Shown piece after piece: positions 36,657-45,690 of a stretch of DNA of 64,000 nt (position 1 is its first letter; every line of letters begins with the position of its first letter). The notes below the pieces were generated by a model, which saw only the letters and a program-made list of their open reading frames with translations, did not search any database and was not told the origin of the DNA. The translations under genes and the position numbers were made by a program. The DNA is from Nostoc sp. JL33 (GTDB lineage Bacteria > Cyanobacteriota > Cyanobacteriia > Cyanobacteriales > Nostocaceae): contig NZ_JABXKP010000045.1 in assembly GCF_017114985.1 (NCBI RefSeq), positions 1-64,000 on the forward strand, written 5' to 3'.

Positions 36657-37463
36657 TCAATATGGCAGCTGTTCAAACAGCAGTAGAGAGAGGAAAAAAT
36701 CGATGATAAAAATTGATATCCAACTAGTAACAACTGCTTTTGTTGCAGATTCTCCTACTTCCTTTGCTCCTCCCTTAGTAGTTAACCCCCAACTACAGCC
36801 AATGACAGCAATCAACACTCCAAAAATAAACCCTTTTAGCAAAATAATAAACAAATCTGACGGTTCTAACAAATTTCTGACTGATTCTAAAAATGTTTCA
36901 GGAATAATTTGGTAAAACTCTGATGCGGCAAAAAGCCCGCCGATCATACCAGTAACTAAAGCGAAAATCGTCATCAAAGGCATCATCAAACAACAAGCAA
37001 TTACTCTAGGAAGTACTAGATAATCAATTGGATCAGTTTTGAGCATATAAAGTGCGTCAATTTGCTCTGTGACTCGCATTGCACCTATTTCTGCTGCAAA
37101 AGCAGAACCCACTTGTGCCGCCATAATACTAGCGGTCAAAATTGGAGCCAATTCTCTACAAAAAGCTAAGGCAAAAGCGCCTCCCACAGCATTGACAGAT
37201 CCAAATCGGGCTAATTCTCTGGCTATCTGAATAGTAAAAATCATTCCTGCAAAACCGCTCACAAGGAGAACTGGAGAGATAGAAACTGGCCCAGCAGTCA
37301 CCATATGTTGCAGAATCTTGCGGTAGTAGGTTTTCCCTTGAATTAAATGTAGCCACACTTGACCGAAAAGCAGTACTGCTGCAAAACAGCGTACAATCCC
37401 AGATTGCTCAAAATTTGTTTTTATTCGCAATTTTATCGTCCTTAAGACTGACTTTTGTTGCAC
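36657..37463 (-). CDS. MlaE-family lipid ABC transporter permease
   Basis: The 268-residue permease matches MlaE (YrbE): GPVSISPVLLVSGFAGMIFTIQIAREL near the first helices, SAFAAEIGAMRVTEQIDALYML (the family EIGxMKVxEQIDAL motif) and SWGLTTKGGAKEVGESATKAVVTS near the end (cited as short signatures). MlaE permeases move phospholipids between inner and outer membranes with an MlaF ATPase and an MlaD protein, or in cyanobacteria and plastids the TGD system. Partner genes are not adjacent. The start is GTG. Confidence 0.88.
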   Translation of the reverse strand: MQQKSVLRTIKLRIKTNFEQSGIVRCFAAVLLFGQVWLHLIQGKTYYRKILQHMVTAGPVSISPVLLVSGFAGMIFTIQIARELARFGSVNAVGGAFALAFCRELAPILTASIMAAQVGSAFAAEIGAMRVTEQIDALYMLKTDPIDYLVLPRVIACCLMMPLMTIFALVTGMIGGLFAASEFYQIIPETFLESVRNLLEPSDLFIILLKGFIFGVLIAVIGCSWGLTTKGGAKEVGESATKAVVTSWISIFIIDFFLSLLLFEQLPY

Positions 37464-37882
37464 ATATCTTATATCAATTCTCCAAAAGGAGACTAATTAA
37501 GACTACAGATACAAATGGTGGAAACCCAGCCAGATGTAATCTGACTTTCTCAATTACATAGAGTATTACGAATTGGTATTAGGGTATGATGTTGACTTTG
37601 TGAGAAATTAGTTCAAAATTGTTCATGTACTTTTTACGTCGTTATTTGAGGCAGAAAATAAAGTTCTTCTCTTTGAGAGCATAGACTAAGCATTGTTTTG
37701 CTTGGTATCAATGCAAATACCGCCGTCCCGTCGGAATATGGGAACGTCAAAAAGTTGACTTTTACGCATTCATTGACCTTACTACAATCTATGTCTGGAT
37801 TCACAAAATATTATTAGTGGGATAGGTTCATGCAATTTTTTATAAAACAAGTTGGTGTAGAAATTGATTTCATCAAATAAAT
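37464..37882. other. Intergenic stretch
   Basis: No gene is seen. A short CCGTCCCGTCGG-type stretch lies near 37720. The region presumably carries the promoter of the leftward MlaE gene. Confidence 0.4.
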
Positions 37883-37930
37883 CCTTGGGTTAATATCGTT
37901 TCTGCAAGAGTAAATGATATTAACCCAAGG
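37883..37930 (-). terminator. Perfect 15-bp hairpin after the response regulator gene
   Basis: CCTTGGGTTAATATC (37883-37897) and its exact complement (37916-37930) enclose an 18-base loop, 33 bases past the stop of the leftward response regulator gene. On the minus strand the stem is followed by ATTTATTTGATG, only a weak T-run. A transcript-end or mRNA-stabilising hairpin is likely. Confidence 0.6.
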
Positions 37931-37962
37931 ATATGAATGAAAATAAAATGTTTTGATTTTGA

Positions 37963-38637
37963 CTATTCCCGAAGTACGTAGCCCACACCACGCACCGTAT
38001 GAATCAAGCGTTTTTCATTATTTTCCTCTAGTTTTAGCCGCAAGTAGCGGATGTATACTTCGATAATATTGGAATTACCCATAAAGTCGTAACCCCAAAC
38101 TTTTTGTAGAATTTGGTCTTTAGTAAATACCTGACGGGGATGCGAGAGGATATATTCCAATAAGTCAAATTCTTTAGCCGTTAACTCAATTGCCCGCTTA
38201 CCCCGGTAAACTTGGCGAGTCCGGTGATTTAAACTCAAGTCTTCAAACTGAAAAATATCCTGGTCTGTTTCTTGAGTGCGGCGTAGATGAGCGCGGATTC
38301 TAGCTAGCAGTTCCTCTATACTAAATGGTTTGACTACATAATCATCTGCTCCTGCATCCAAACCTGCCACGCGATCGTTAACTTCATCTTTTGCCGTCAG
38401 TAAAATTACTGCTATGGAGATACCAGTTGCCCGCAACCGACGACAGATTTCCAAGCCTGACATCCCTGGAAGCATCCAATCAAGAATGATTAAATCTGGC
38501 GATAACTCCCGTGCTAACGTTAAACCAGCGATGCCATCATGTGCGACGCTTATATTATAACCTTCGCTACTTAGTTCTAGTTCGACAAATCGCGCCAGTT
38601 TAACTTCATCTTCCACCAAGAGGATATTTGCTGTCAT
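37963..38637 (-). CDS. OmpR-family response regulator
   Basis: The 224-residue protein has a receiver domain (ILLVEDEVKLARFVE, phosphoacceptor Asp53 in LIILDWMLPGMSG, Thr in LLTAKD, Lys in VVKPFS) and an OmpR/PhoB winged-helix domain (about 130-224: LTAKEFDLLEYIL, RQVFTKDQILQKVWGYDF, VYIRYLRLKLE, IHTVRGVGYVLRE). It follows the histidine kinase gene on the same strand after 180 bases and is the obvious partner. The target regulon cannot be read from the sequence. Confidence 0.92.
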   Translation of the reverse strand: MTANILLVEDEVKLARFVELELSSEGYNISVAHDGIAGLTLARELSPDLIILDWMLPGMSGLEICRRLRATGISIAVILLTAKDEVNDRVAGLDAGADDYVVKPFSIEELLARIRAHLRRTQETDQDIFQFEDLSLNHRTRQVYRGKRAIELTAKEFDLLEYILSHPRQVFTKDQILQKVWGYDFMGNSNIIEVYIRYLRLKLEENNEKRLIHTVRGVGYVLRE

Positions 38638-38749
38638 ATTTGTGATTTTAAAGCGGATAGGGTGACATCAAAGTGCTACTTTAACTTGACTTTGACCAGA
38701 AATAAAAAGATACAGAGCAAGTAAATTTATTTATGGGCTTGGTAAATTT

Positions 38750-38777
38750 TTGACTTTTGACTTTTGACTTTTGACTT
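38750..38777. repeat. TTTGACT heptamer tandem repeat
   Basis: About four head-to-tail copies of TTTTGAC/TTTGACT lie between the histidine kinase and response regulator genes, followed by a GCGTAGCGTCTCGCAGAGA-type palindromic remnant. Both are interspersed repeats of this genome. Confidence 0.8.
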
Positions 38778-38817
38778 CCCCATTCGCGTAGCGTCTCGCA
38801 GAGAAGGGGCTGACTAG

Positions 38818-40236
38818 CTATGTAAGTAGAGTAATGGTAAACACACTCCCTTCTCCTAATTTTGATTGCACAGATACACTACCACCCATACCCTCTACAA
38901 GTGTCTTGACAATGGATAAACCCAAACCACAACCGCCAGTAGCATGAGAGCGGGATTCATCTACGCGGTAAAATCGCTCGAAAATACGTGTTTGGTGTTG
39001 TAAAGGAATACCATAACCTTTGTCACAAACTTGAATAATCGCTTTGTTATGAAACTGATTTAACTTTAAAAGTATAGGCGTGCTAGCTTCAGAATACTTA
39101 ATAGCATTATCAATCAAATTGAGCAATATTTGTTTAAAACGGCTGTAGTCTACTTTCACTCCAATAGGATAAGTTACTGACTCGATTGTAATTAAGCGAT
39201 CGCTATATTTTTGCGCCATCACCACGACTTCTTCAACTAAGTCATTCAACACATAAGATTTCATCTGAAAATTCAAATAACCACTATCTGCTCGTGCTAA
39301 ATCAAGCAAATCTTGTAGCAACCGGATGGTACGTTCGGCTTCTGAGGCAGCAGTTTCTAAAGCTTCTTGTTGAATTTCGGTTAAGTTATTCTGCCGTCGC
39401 AACACGCTTTGTAAGTAACCATGTACAATCGTTAATGGTGTGCGTAATTCGTGAGAAACATTACTCACAAATTCTCGTTCTTGCTCCCAAGATTGCGAGA
39501 GGCGCGATAACAACATGGTTAAAGTTTGAGCTAATTCTTTGACTTCACTGGGTGCATTATCAACATATAGTTGTGCTTTTCCTAAATCTTCTATTGAAAT
39601 AACAGAAGTCATCTGACTTAGCTGGCGCAGTGGTTGCAGAGAACGCCTAATATAAAATGCACTTATAGTTATTATTACAATAACTGCCAAAATACAGCTA
39701 ATATTCAAACTTTGCAGCATTGCCATAAACATTGTCTGCTCACGAGTAATATCATGTACTACAAATAGCTTACCCAGATACTTACCCTGCACTCGCAAAA
39801 AACCACTACTGATAATAAAGTACCTTTGATTAACTTTGTAAATTTGTGGTTTAATCTGCATATTACTAAGGGACATTAACTCAGTCACCGTAGAGTTAGA
39901 TAACAAATCCAAAGTAGCAGATTTTATAATAATTTTATTATCAGGACTTTTTAGCCATAAAAATATGTTGGTATTTGCCAAGTTATTAATCGCTTTTTGC
40001 AATCCAGTTTCTGGTTGCATCATTTCACTGTAAAGTTGCACATCACGCGGCAAGCGCTCAGTGATTTCTTCTATATTATGCTTACGATTATCAATCAAAA
40101 TTTGCTGCATTTTCCAACTAGTCCATGCAGCAAAACTACCTAATATTAAAGTTGAAAATGTAGCAATACCAATGGTTAGGCGTAATTGCAATGAAAAAGG
40201 ATCAAGATTTAGCCAAATCTTTGTGGGTTGCTTCAC
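38818..40236 (-). CDS. Membrane sensor histidine kinase
   Basis: The 472-residue kinase has two transmembrane helices (about 20-37 and 180-203) flanking a 140-residue extracytoplasmic sensor domain. A HAMP-like linker (RSLQPLRQLSQM) follows, then the HisKA dimerisation box with the phospho-His in FVSNVSHELRTPLTIVHGY (about 260) and the ATP-binding domain: N box LIDNAIKYSE, CDKGYGIP, IFERFYRVDESRS, and GCGLGLSIVKTLVEG. The start is GTG, 45 bases after the DUF4079 gene, so kinase and membrane protein are probably co-transcribed. The signal is unknown. Confidence 0.92.
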   Translation of the reverse strand: MKQPTKIWLNLDPFSLQLRLTIGIATFSTLILGSFAAWTSWKMQQILIDNRKHNIEEITERLPRDVQLYSEMMQPETGLQKAINNLANTNIFLWLKSPDNKIIIKSATLDLLSNSTVTELMSLSNMQIKPQIYKVNQRYFIISSGFLRVQGKYLGKLFVVHDITREQTMFMAMLQSLNISCILAVIVIITISAFYIRRSLQPLRQLSQMTSVISIEDLGKAQLYVDNAPSEVKELAQTLTMLLSRLSQSWEQEREFVSNVSHELRTPLTIVHGYLQSVLRRQNNLTEIQQEALETAASEAERTIRLLQDLLDLARADSGYLNFQMKSYVLNDLVEEVVVMAQKYSDRLITIESVTYPIGVKVDYSRFKQILLNLIDNAIKYSEASTPILLKLNQFHNKAIIQVCDKGYGIPLQHQTRIFERFYRVDESRSHATGGCGLGLSIVKTLVEGMGGSVSVQSKLGEGSVFTITLLT

Positions 40237-40281
40237 TTTTAGTTTTGTCTAGGGGATTGGAAATATTCTTAGTTTTATTCA

Positions 40282-41016
40282 TTATTGATTTTTAGGTAGA
40301 GATTGTGGCTGGATTGTACAAGATTTAGTATCACATTTTTGCTCATAAAGCATATTGATATAGCGTTCCTGCCAAGTGAGGGGAACTTCTAACAATGCTC
40401 GCGTTCCTGTTATCCCCTGTCCGATAAATAGTAATAGAGCAAGGGAACTAATAGTAATGTGAACCTTACGCCAGCGATTGGTCTTATCTTTATAAATTTC
40501 TGGCAAAATGGAGAGTGAAATAATCATCAGTAGAGCAGAGGTTAGCCCATAATAATAGTGAGAAGTATACCATTGGTCAGTTTTACGGTAGATCCCATCT
40601 TGACATCCAAGCACCACTAATCCCATTCCTGTGAGGGTTGCAAATATGGCACGCCAGTTTTTCTGCTTTGCCTGATAGAGTAAATACAGAGAAGCGATCG
40701 CAGCCACAAACAATAATCCGAGAAATACTACCTTAAATGGTGCTTTCATCCAAAGGTGATTTTCTAAAATATTACCAAAAATATCGTAGGCAAACGCTAT
40801 TAATACAATACCTACAACTGCTCCCGTTAGCCAGCGACCCAACTGGGTATGCTCTTGTCCTACAGTGGCGGGAATTTTACTCTTACCTATGGCCAAAGTT
40901 TGCAATCGGCGTTGACGGACTTGTAAAGCGCGGTTGACAATGACGCCAATTAAGGGAAATACTACGAGTACAGCGATCGCTGGATGTAACAACAAGATAG
41001 CGTCTCTAAATTCCAT
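40282..41016 (-). CDS. DUF4079 membrane protein
   Basis: The 244-residue protein has six or so transmembrane helices. It starts with FRDAILLLHPAIAVLVVFPLIG and contains GRWLTGAVVGIVLIAFAYDIFG, KVHITISSLALLLFIGQGITGTRALLEVP near the end; these are DUF4079 features (quoted by key segments). The family is found in cyanobacteria and plants, and its paired His residues in helices recall cytochrome-b561-like heme proteins. It is immediately upstream of the histidine kinase gene, which suggests that it senses or handles a redox signal for that system; this is inference. Confidence 0.82.
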   Translation of the reverse strand: MEFRDAILLLHPAIAVLVVFPLIGVIVNRALQVRQRRLQTLAIGKSKIPATVGQEHTQLGRWLTGAVVGIVLIAFAYDIFGNILENHLWMKAPFKVVFLGLLFVAAIASLYLLYQAKQKNWRAIFATLTGMGLVVLGCQDGIYRKTDQWYTSHYYYGLTSALLMIISLSILPEIYKDKTNRWRKVHITISSLALLLFIGQGITGTRALLEVPLTWQERYINMLYEQKCDTKSCTIQPQSLPKNQ

Positions 41017-41220
41017 ATCTGACCTTTCATCAAAAGTTACAAATTAGTTTTTATCGAACAGAATTCAGGAGTTTGGAGCAAAGCCAACGACTTTGACAAA
41101 GAGTGCTAGCCTTAACCCAAGCGTATTGGTCTTTAGACGAATGAGTGTTATTAGCCTCAGAATAAATTCTGAGGCGGGCTAGATGAGAATGAAATAGCCC
41201 TACCTACTTCTAACTAAGGA

Positions 41221-41601
41221 TTACTTGACCTCATCAGCCTCAAACTTTGTTACTTTACCTTTCTTAACCGCAACTATTACATCAAAGGTAGAACAGTAAG
41301 AAAAGGTCACATTATTGGCTTTGTTGTAAAGATTAACCACCATACCTGCACCACCGGGTTGAACACCTAGCGGTTCAAGATCGCCAAAAAAGAAACGACG
41401 TAGTTCATCACCACCACCAAACTGGCCCTTATGCTTGGTGACCAAATCAATCTTTTGCTGAGTAGTCAAACCTGTAGCATCTTTCTTTTCTGCGGCTGAT
41501 GCTTGCACCAGTGAAGGACTTACAATTTTAAGTGGAACATCCCAGACTGTTAGCATACCAACAAGAGCAACACCTGTGAGCAGAGAAGAAGCAATTTTCA
41601 T
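41221..41601 (-). CDS. Secreted hypothetical protein
   Basis: The 126-residue protein has a signal peptide (ASSLLTGVALVGMLTVWDV, cleavage perhaps after VQASA at about residue 36) and a small domain with GQFGGGDELRRFFFGDLEPLG and VTFSYCSTFDVIVAVKKGKV. I recognise no family. It lies 205 bases upstream of the DUF4079 - kinase - regulator group on the same strand and may belong to that system as a periplasmic part. One Cys remains in the mature part. Confidence 0.6.
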   Translation of the reverse strand: MKIASSLLTGVALVGMLTVWDVPLKIVSPSLVQASAAEKKDATGLTTQQKIDLVTKHKGQFGGGDELRRFFFGDLEPLGVQPGGAGMVVNLYNKANNVTFSYCSTFDVIVAVKKGKVTKFEADEVK

Positions 41602-41776
41602 TTGTTTTTCCTTGTGTTGAAGTTTCCCGATGAACTAAAGCATCTCATCTGCTACTGAAGCTCAAGTGAAACCAATCTAGTAATTGTCTGAATTTATTCC
41701 TTAGAAAAATTTAGTTTAGACTCAGCAGATTCTCAGGAAACTCTGATATTTTCAATCTCAGCCTGCTTTAACGAAA

Positions 41777-41920
41777 GAATTCAGGAGTCAGGAGCCAGAA
41801 TTCTCCAATTGAATTCTGTGCGAAAAAGTAGATAGCGTAGCGTTAGCGAGTATTTTCGAGTCGCGTCTGAATAACTGGGTTTAAGTCCCCCACGCTCAAG
41901 ATTGCTGACTCCTGAATTCT
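41777..41920. repeat. Palindrome-bordered interspersed repeat (GAATTCAGGAGTCA ends), copy 3
   Basis: GAATTCAGGAGTCAGGAGCC opens and TGACTCCTGAATTC closes the element. Inside are a GCGTAGCGTTAGCGAG-type palindrome and GTCCCCCACGCTCAAG. It shares both edges with 7291-7494 and its right half with 23988-24087. It fills most of the 411-base gap before the DMT gene and has no coding capacity. Confidence 0.7.
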
Positions 41921-42012
41921 TCTTCAATCAAGTGTTTTCTCAGATTCATCTCACCTTAAATTACCCAAGTTAGCTGAGTATATTAAAGAGTATTTTTTGC
42001 AGCAGTATTATT

Positions 42013-43041
42013 ATGAGCAGACCGAGAAGATGGCATTCTTTTTTCTATAAAATTCCCGGTCAAAGCTATCTCTGGCTAGCAATTTTGATTTTTGGAGCTT
42101 CGAGTGCAGTTACCCGCAAGTTGACACAAATTGGCGCTCAACATTTCATGGATGGTCGAAATCCGATTTCTCTATGTAATGTTTTATTCGTAGGAAATCT
42201 ATGTGCCTTGATAGTTATGTTACCTATTTATAGGCGACAGTGGAACAAAAAGGCTTTGCAGCAATTGTCAAAGACAGATTGGTTGGCGCTGATAGCGATC
42301 GCTATTTTATCAGGAGCGCTTGTCCCTGGCTTAATTTTCCAGGCATTAGCATTAACAGGGGTCAACAATATTATTTTGATTGGACGCTTGGAACCACCTC
42401 TGGCTATAGCTTTATCAGTCTGGTTACTGAGGGAACGGGTAAATCGTTGGGAAGTTGTAGGAGCGATCGCTGCATTTGTCGGGGTTGCCCTAACTATTTT
42501 TTTGCAACCCTCAGAGACGACTACGATCAACATGGGTGTTTTAAAATTAGGTATTGGGGAATTATTGGCGGCGATCGCAGCTGTAGCTTCAGTAGTTTCA
42601 ACGATTATTGTTAAAGGATGGCTTTCCGATATCCCAGTGGGAATCTTTAGTATCTTTCGTACTGCTCTAGGAACTGTAATATTTTTCTTTACTGCTTTAG
42701 TTCTCTATGGCAGCGACCACTTTATGGATGTATTTTCACCTTTCCTGTGGCAGTGGATGCTTGTTTATGCTGCTGTAATTGTGGTTTTAGGTCAATCATT
42801 TTGGCTCAAGGGCTTGAGAGCTTCTACCGTGTCAATGGCTTCTTTAGCTGGCTCTTTTACTCCAATTGTGGGAATTTTGGCAGCTTATTTAGTATTGGGT
42901 GAAGTCCCTACCTTTGCTCAATATATCGGTGGTAGTTTGATTTTAGTTGGCATATTCCTTAGCCAAGTTGGTATTCGCTTTCAGATTTCTCGTAAAGTTG
43001 CAGCTCAATTAGAACAAGGTATGGGATTTAAAGGGATCTGA
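42013..43041 (+). CDS. EamA-family (DMT) transporter
   Basis: The 342-residue protein has ten transmembrane helices in two EamA halves: SYLWLAILIFGASSAVTRKL at the start, NNIILIGRLEPPLAIALSVWLLRERVNRWEVVGA in the first half and KGLRASTVSMASLAGSFTPIVGILAAYLVLGEVPT in the second (key segments). The EP-P and G-V-P loops are typical of the family. Its substrate is unknown. It is monocistronic and differs clearly from the other DMT gene at 18100-19167. Confidence 0.86.
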   Translation: MSRPRRWHSFFYKIPGQSYLWLAILIFGASSAVTRKLTQIGAQHFMDGRNPISLCNVLFVGNLCALIVMLPIYRRQWNKKALQQLSKTDWLALIAIAILSGALVPGLIFQALALTGVNNIILIGRLEPPLAIALSVWLLRERVNRWEVVGAIAAFVGVALTIFLQPSETTTINMGVLKLGIGELLAAIAAVASVVSTIIVKGWLSDIPVGIFSIFRTALGTVIFFFTALVLYGSDHFMDVFSPFLWQWMLVYAAVIVVLGQSFWLKGLRASTVSMASLAGSFTPIVGILAAYLVLGEVPTFAQYIGGSLILVGIFLSQVGIRFQISRKVAAQLEQGMGFKGI

Positions 43042-43043
43042 AA

Positions 43044-43109
43044 AGTAGAGACGCGATTAATCGCGTCTGTACAGGAGTATTGAGTAGAGACGCGATTAAT
43101 CGCGTCTGT
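43044..43109. repeat. Two copies of the GACGCGATTAATCGCGTC palindrome
   Basis: GTAGAGACGCGATTAATCGC continues to GTCTGT at 43045-43070 and again at 43084-43109. The 18-bp core GACGCGATTAATCGCGTC is a perfect palindrome. Related copies lie at 53426-53450 (inside the helicase gene) and 59680-59703. It is a common dispersed palindrome of Nostocales; just after the DMT stop it may act as a terminator. Confidence 0.8.
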
Positions 43110-43128
43110 GAAATTATATGCAGCTTTT

Positions 43129-43233
43129 TTAATTCTTCTGGGTGGAAAACACGCGCCAGATAATAAAGACCGTAAAACCTAGATAGGTAAATACTGTCAG
43201 CCATTCTTGCCAGCTATCAAATTCATTATTCAT
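43129..43233 (-). CDS. Small single-helix membrane protein (34 residues)
   Basis: The frame reads MNNEFDSWQEWLTVFTYLGF, then TVFIIWRVFSTQKN. A charged, amphipathic start is followed by one hydrophobic helix and a basic end, like many photosynthetic or respiratory small subunits. It matches none of the small photosystem, cytochrome b6f or NDH subunits I know. There is no clear ribosome site. The composition is not that of the repeats around it, so I consider a real small gene possible. Confidence 0.45.
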   Translation of the reverse strand: MNNEFDSWQEWLTVFTYLGFTVFIIWRVFSTQKN

Positions 43234-43314
43234 CAGCAAAAGCCAGAAAATCAATATTTTTAAATCCTACACGCTGAAGTTGCCAGTGGCTGGGAGCATC
43301 CCAATTTTGCAAGA

Positions 43315-43436
43315 ACATGTTTGTCATTGCGAAATGTTGCGACAGCGTAGTGAAGCAATCGCAAGATATGGGATTGCTTCTCTTCGAGACGCTACGCGAA
43401 CACTCCACTACGTTGCGCTCGCAATGACAATTTATA
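43315..43436. repeat. REP-like inverted repeat with TTGTCATTGCGA ends
   Basis: TTTGTCATTGCGA (about 43320) is mirrored by TCGCAATGACAA (about 43421-43432). Between them are GAAGCAATCGCAAG and GACGCTACGCGAACACTCC repeats. Such elements are widespread in bacterial intergenic DNA. An open frame on the minus strand through it is only repeat-derived. Confidence 0.7.
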
Positions 43437-43635
43437 ACCTGGGTTTGATATAACTTGCACATTTGGGATGCTCCCCAGTCGCTTGCTGTATTTTGGGAGA
43501 TAAAGGTTACTCAAAAATTTTTAGCGAATTTTCCGGAATCGATAACAGCAAAGTGGTATCACTTATTAGAGCATCGATATTATACTGAACCTCTATAACT
43601 AACCTTCGGGGAATATAGCCCCATTGTTTACGCTC

Positions 43636-43664
43636 AAAAGCCTGGTCACTAAGACTGGGCTTTT
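43636..43664. terminator. Hairpin with AAAAGCC/GGCTTTT arms
   Basis: AAAAGCCTGGTC and GACTGGGCTTTT form an imperfect stem around ACTAA with U-runs on both strands. No gene ends just before it on the plus strand, so it may end an unrecognised small RNA from about 43540. A second small GGGG/CCCC hairpin lies at about 43607-43622. The remaining gap to 43874 holds nothing else I can support. Confidence 0.4.
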
Positions 43665-43874
43665 GATGTTTATACCAAGATGAGTACGGGAAAAACGAAC
43701 CACAGAGGCACAGAGAACACAGAGAAATAAGAGTTTGAGAGAGTTTTGTCTAAGTTAGGGTCAGAGCAATCGCAGCACTTGTTTAAACTGTCTGCGTATC
43801 AAATAAAACTTTTTTCTTGAAACTTTTAAGAGATTTTATCGGTCTGGTTTTCCAAATTATCCAAAAATCAGCCA

Positions 43875-45296
43875 ATGTTATCTTCTGCTCAAGGTATTCC
43901 CGGATTACCCGATTTGACGCATCCAATTGAGCTTGTCCAATTTGGAACCCAGGCGCTCAAAGCTTCACTGTTATTAGTATTTTTGGTCGTAGCTTTGGGT
44001 GTTGCGTACCTTGCCGCCGTAGGCATCGCACTGATCAGTTTTTCTCTCCGTCGAAGCAAGCCGGAACAAGTAATATTGATCGGCGAATGGGCTGTTGGTT
44101 ATTCTCAACTATTGCGAGGATTACAACATTTAACCCTGGTATTAATTCTATTAGTACCGGGATTTTTTCTCTGTTCAACTTTAAGCAATCGCTACCACTA
44201 CTGGGAACAAGCAAGGGTGGCTCAAGTTGCTGAAAGTGTTGCAGGCGAAAAGCTCGAACAATTTGCGCCGCAAGTGCGCTACTCTATTCGAGAGCCATAC
44301 TCTTATAACACTCAAGTCAATGGCAAGATTGTCAAGGTAAATGAGACACGAGAAATTAACCGCTTCTTGACGTTGGCTGGTTCGCAAATTCAAGTCAAGC
44401 TTGACCAAAGCGTAGATGTTCCAGGCCGTAGCTCAGTTTATCAGGCAAATTATACTGCTGACTATAAAGTAGTTAACCAACTCAAGGATATTAATAATTT
44501 TTTCTTTGAAGTACCGCCTCCTAACGGTTACACACTTCTTGCTAGCTACAAAGTTGAACGTGATGGTACTAGGTTACAACAAACCAATCCGGGAGACTAT
44601 GGCTTTCCCTTCCAGCTACAACCAGGGGAAGAAACCACTTTTCGAGTCACCTATCAGGCTGAAGGAGGGCCTCGCTGGGTTTATAGCGCAACGGGACAGT
44701 TGCTTTCTAATTTTAGCCTCATAGCAATTGCTAACTTTGCTCCGGCTGATTTTGCTAGTGGTGTTGTACCGAATGAGATTAAAGTTAACGGACGCAGTAC
44801 ACAATTTACTTGGAAATTTGACGATAATGTTTCAGTCAAAAATCCATTTGGAGTGTTTACCAACACCGAACCTATTCGTCATACGGGCGTAATTCCGCGT
44901 CTTTTATTGCTAGCACCAGCAATATTTTTGTGGTGGATATTGTTGTTATATTTGTCACTGCCAATGAGTTTTAAAAATATTGCGATCGCTGCTAGTATTT
45001 TCTTTGCTTGTCTATTGACTTTGACCTATCTAGCTCGCGTCATGAATGCTGAGTTGGCTTGGACTTTAATTTCCATCATCTTACTAATTTTAACATGGGG
45101 ATTGGGAGCAAGCCGCAGTGCTTCCCTTGCTGCTATTATCTGCACTATTGCTGGAGCCGTATTACCCATCTTTGGATTATTAGTACCGTTCAGTGGACTC
45201 ACCCTTAGCCTAGCGGGTTTGCTTTCAGCCGTTTGGCTAGCAGTTCGTCACTGGTATGGCTGGTACAGTTTGCACCCAGAAGACCAAAGATTGTAG
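43875..45296 (+). CDS. Large conserved cyanobacterial membrane protein
   Basis: The 473-residue protein has two N-terminal transmembrane helices (about 35-58 and 80-98), a 230-residue extracytoplasmic domain rich in beta-strand patterns (YSIREPYSYNTQVNGKIVKV, PPPNGYTLLASYKVERDGT, QLQPGEETTFRVTYQAEGG), and six hydrophobic helices from about 335 to 465. The layout, a big periplasmic beta domain followed by a helical bundle, recalls CreD-like inner membrane proteins, but I see no decisive signature. No operon partner is evident apart from a small ORF 37 bases downstream. Confidence 0.7.
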   Translation: MLSSAQGIPGLPDLTHPIELVQFGTQALKASLLLVFLVVALGVAYLAAVGIALISFSLRRSKPEQVILIGEWAVGYSQLLRGLQHLTLVLILLVPGFFLCSTLSNRYHYWEQARVAQVAESVAGEKLEQFAPQVRYSIREPYSYNTQVNGKIVKVNETREINRFLTLAGSQIQVKLDQSVDVPGRSSVYQANYTADYKVVNQLKDINNFFFEVPPPNGYTLLASYKVERDGTRLQQTNPGDYGFPFQLQPGEETTFRVTYQAEGGPRWVYSATGQLLSNFSLIAIANFAPADFASGVVPNEIKVNGRSTQFTWKFDDNVSVKNPFGVFTNTEPIRHTGVIPRLLLLAPAIFLWWILLLYLSLPMSFKNIAIAASIFFACLLTLTYLARVMNAELAWTLISIILLILTWGLGASRSASLAAIICTIAGAVLPIFGLLVPFSGLTLSLAGLLSAVWLAVRHWYGWYSLHPEDQRL

Positions 45297-45333
45297 GGCT
45301 GTAGAAAAACGCTAAATATTAAGTAATTCCGCT

Positions 45334-45474
45334 ATGATTAGCGAAGTTTTAGCTAGAACAGCATTTATGGATAACGATTTACTAGCTTTCTGTGTGGGTG
45401 CTGGGTTACTCATTCTCTATCTCATTTTTTCTGCATTAACTGAAATGGGAACTAAACTACCCTGGAAGAAATAA
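45334..45474 (+). CDS. Small single-helix membrane protein (46 or 35 residues)
   Basis: From ATG 45334 the frame gives MISEVLARTAF and then MDNDLLAFCVGAGLLILYLIF, SALTEMGTKLPWKK. A second ATG at 45367 would give a 35-residue protein with a neater N-terminus. One hydrophobic helix is followed by a short positive tail. It lies 37 bases after the large membrane protein gene and may be its partner. No known small subunit matches. Confidence 0.45.
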   Translation: MISEVLARTAFMDNDLLAFCVGAGLLILYLIFSALTEMGTKLPWKK

Positions 45475-45526
45475 GCTGATGGGACTTAAAAAATTTACAT
45501 TTTTCAACCTGATTGGCTTGGAAAAA

Positions 45527-45690
45527 GGATTGACACTCCCCCGTTTATAAAACGGGGGATTCTTGGTTCCCTGACTCGCCATTAAACAGCAGGTTTGCAC
45601 CAACCGCCCAAGAGGGCAAATCTCCCCAAGCGTAGCTTCCGGTGTGCCCCACCGTAGTTAATCCACGTTTCAGAATATTGATACTGGCGT
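45527..45690 (-). ncRNA. Candidate omega-RNA at the 3' end of tnpB
   Basis: In this family the guide RNA scaffold overlaps the end of tnpB and the right end of the element, and the guide comes from the flanking DNA. Here that region includes the last 45 codons of tnpB and the CCCCCGTTT hairpin, with the guide expected to read leftward from about 45530. The boundaries are inferred from family knowledge, not seen directly. Confidence 0.3.

Noticed and set aside
43226-43462. 78-codon leftward open frame
   Set aside because: It is translated from a REP-like palindromic repeat.
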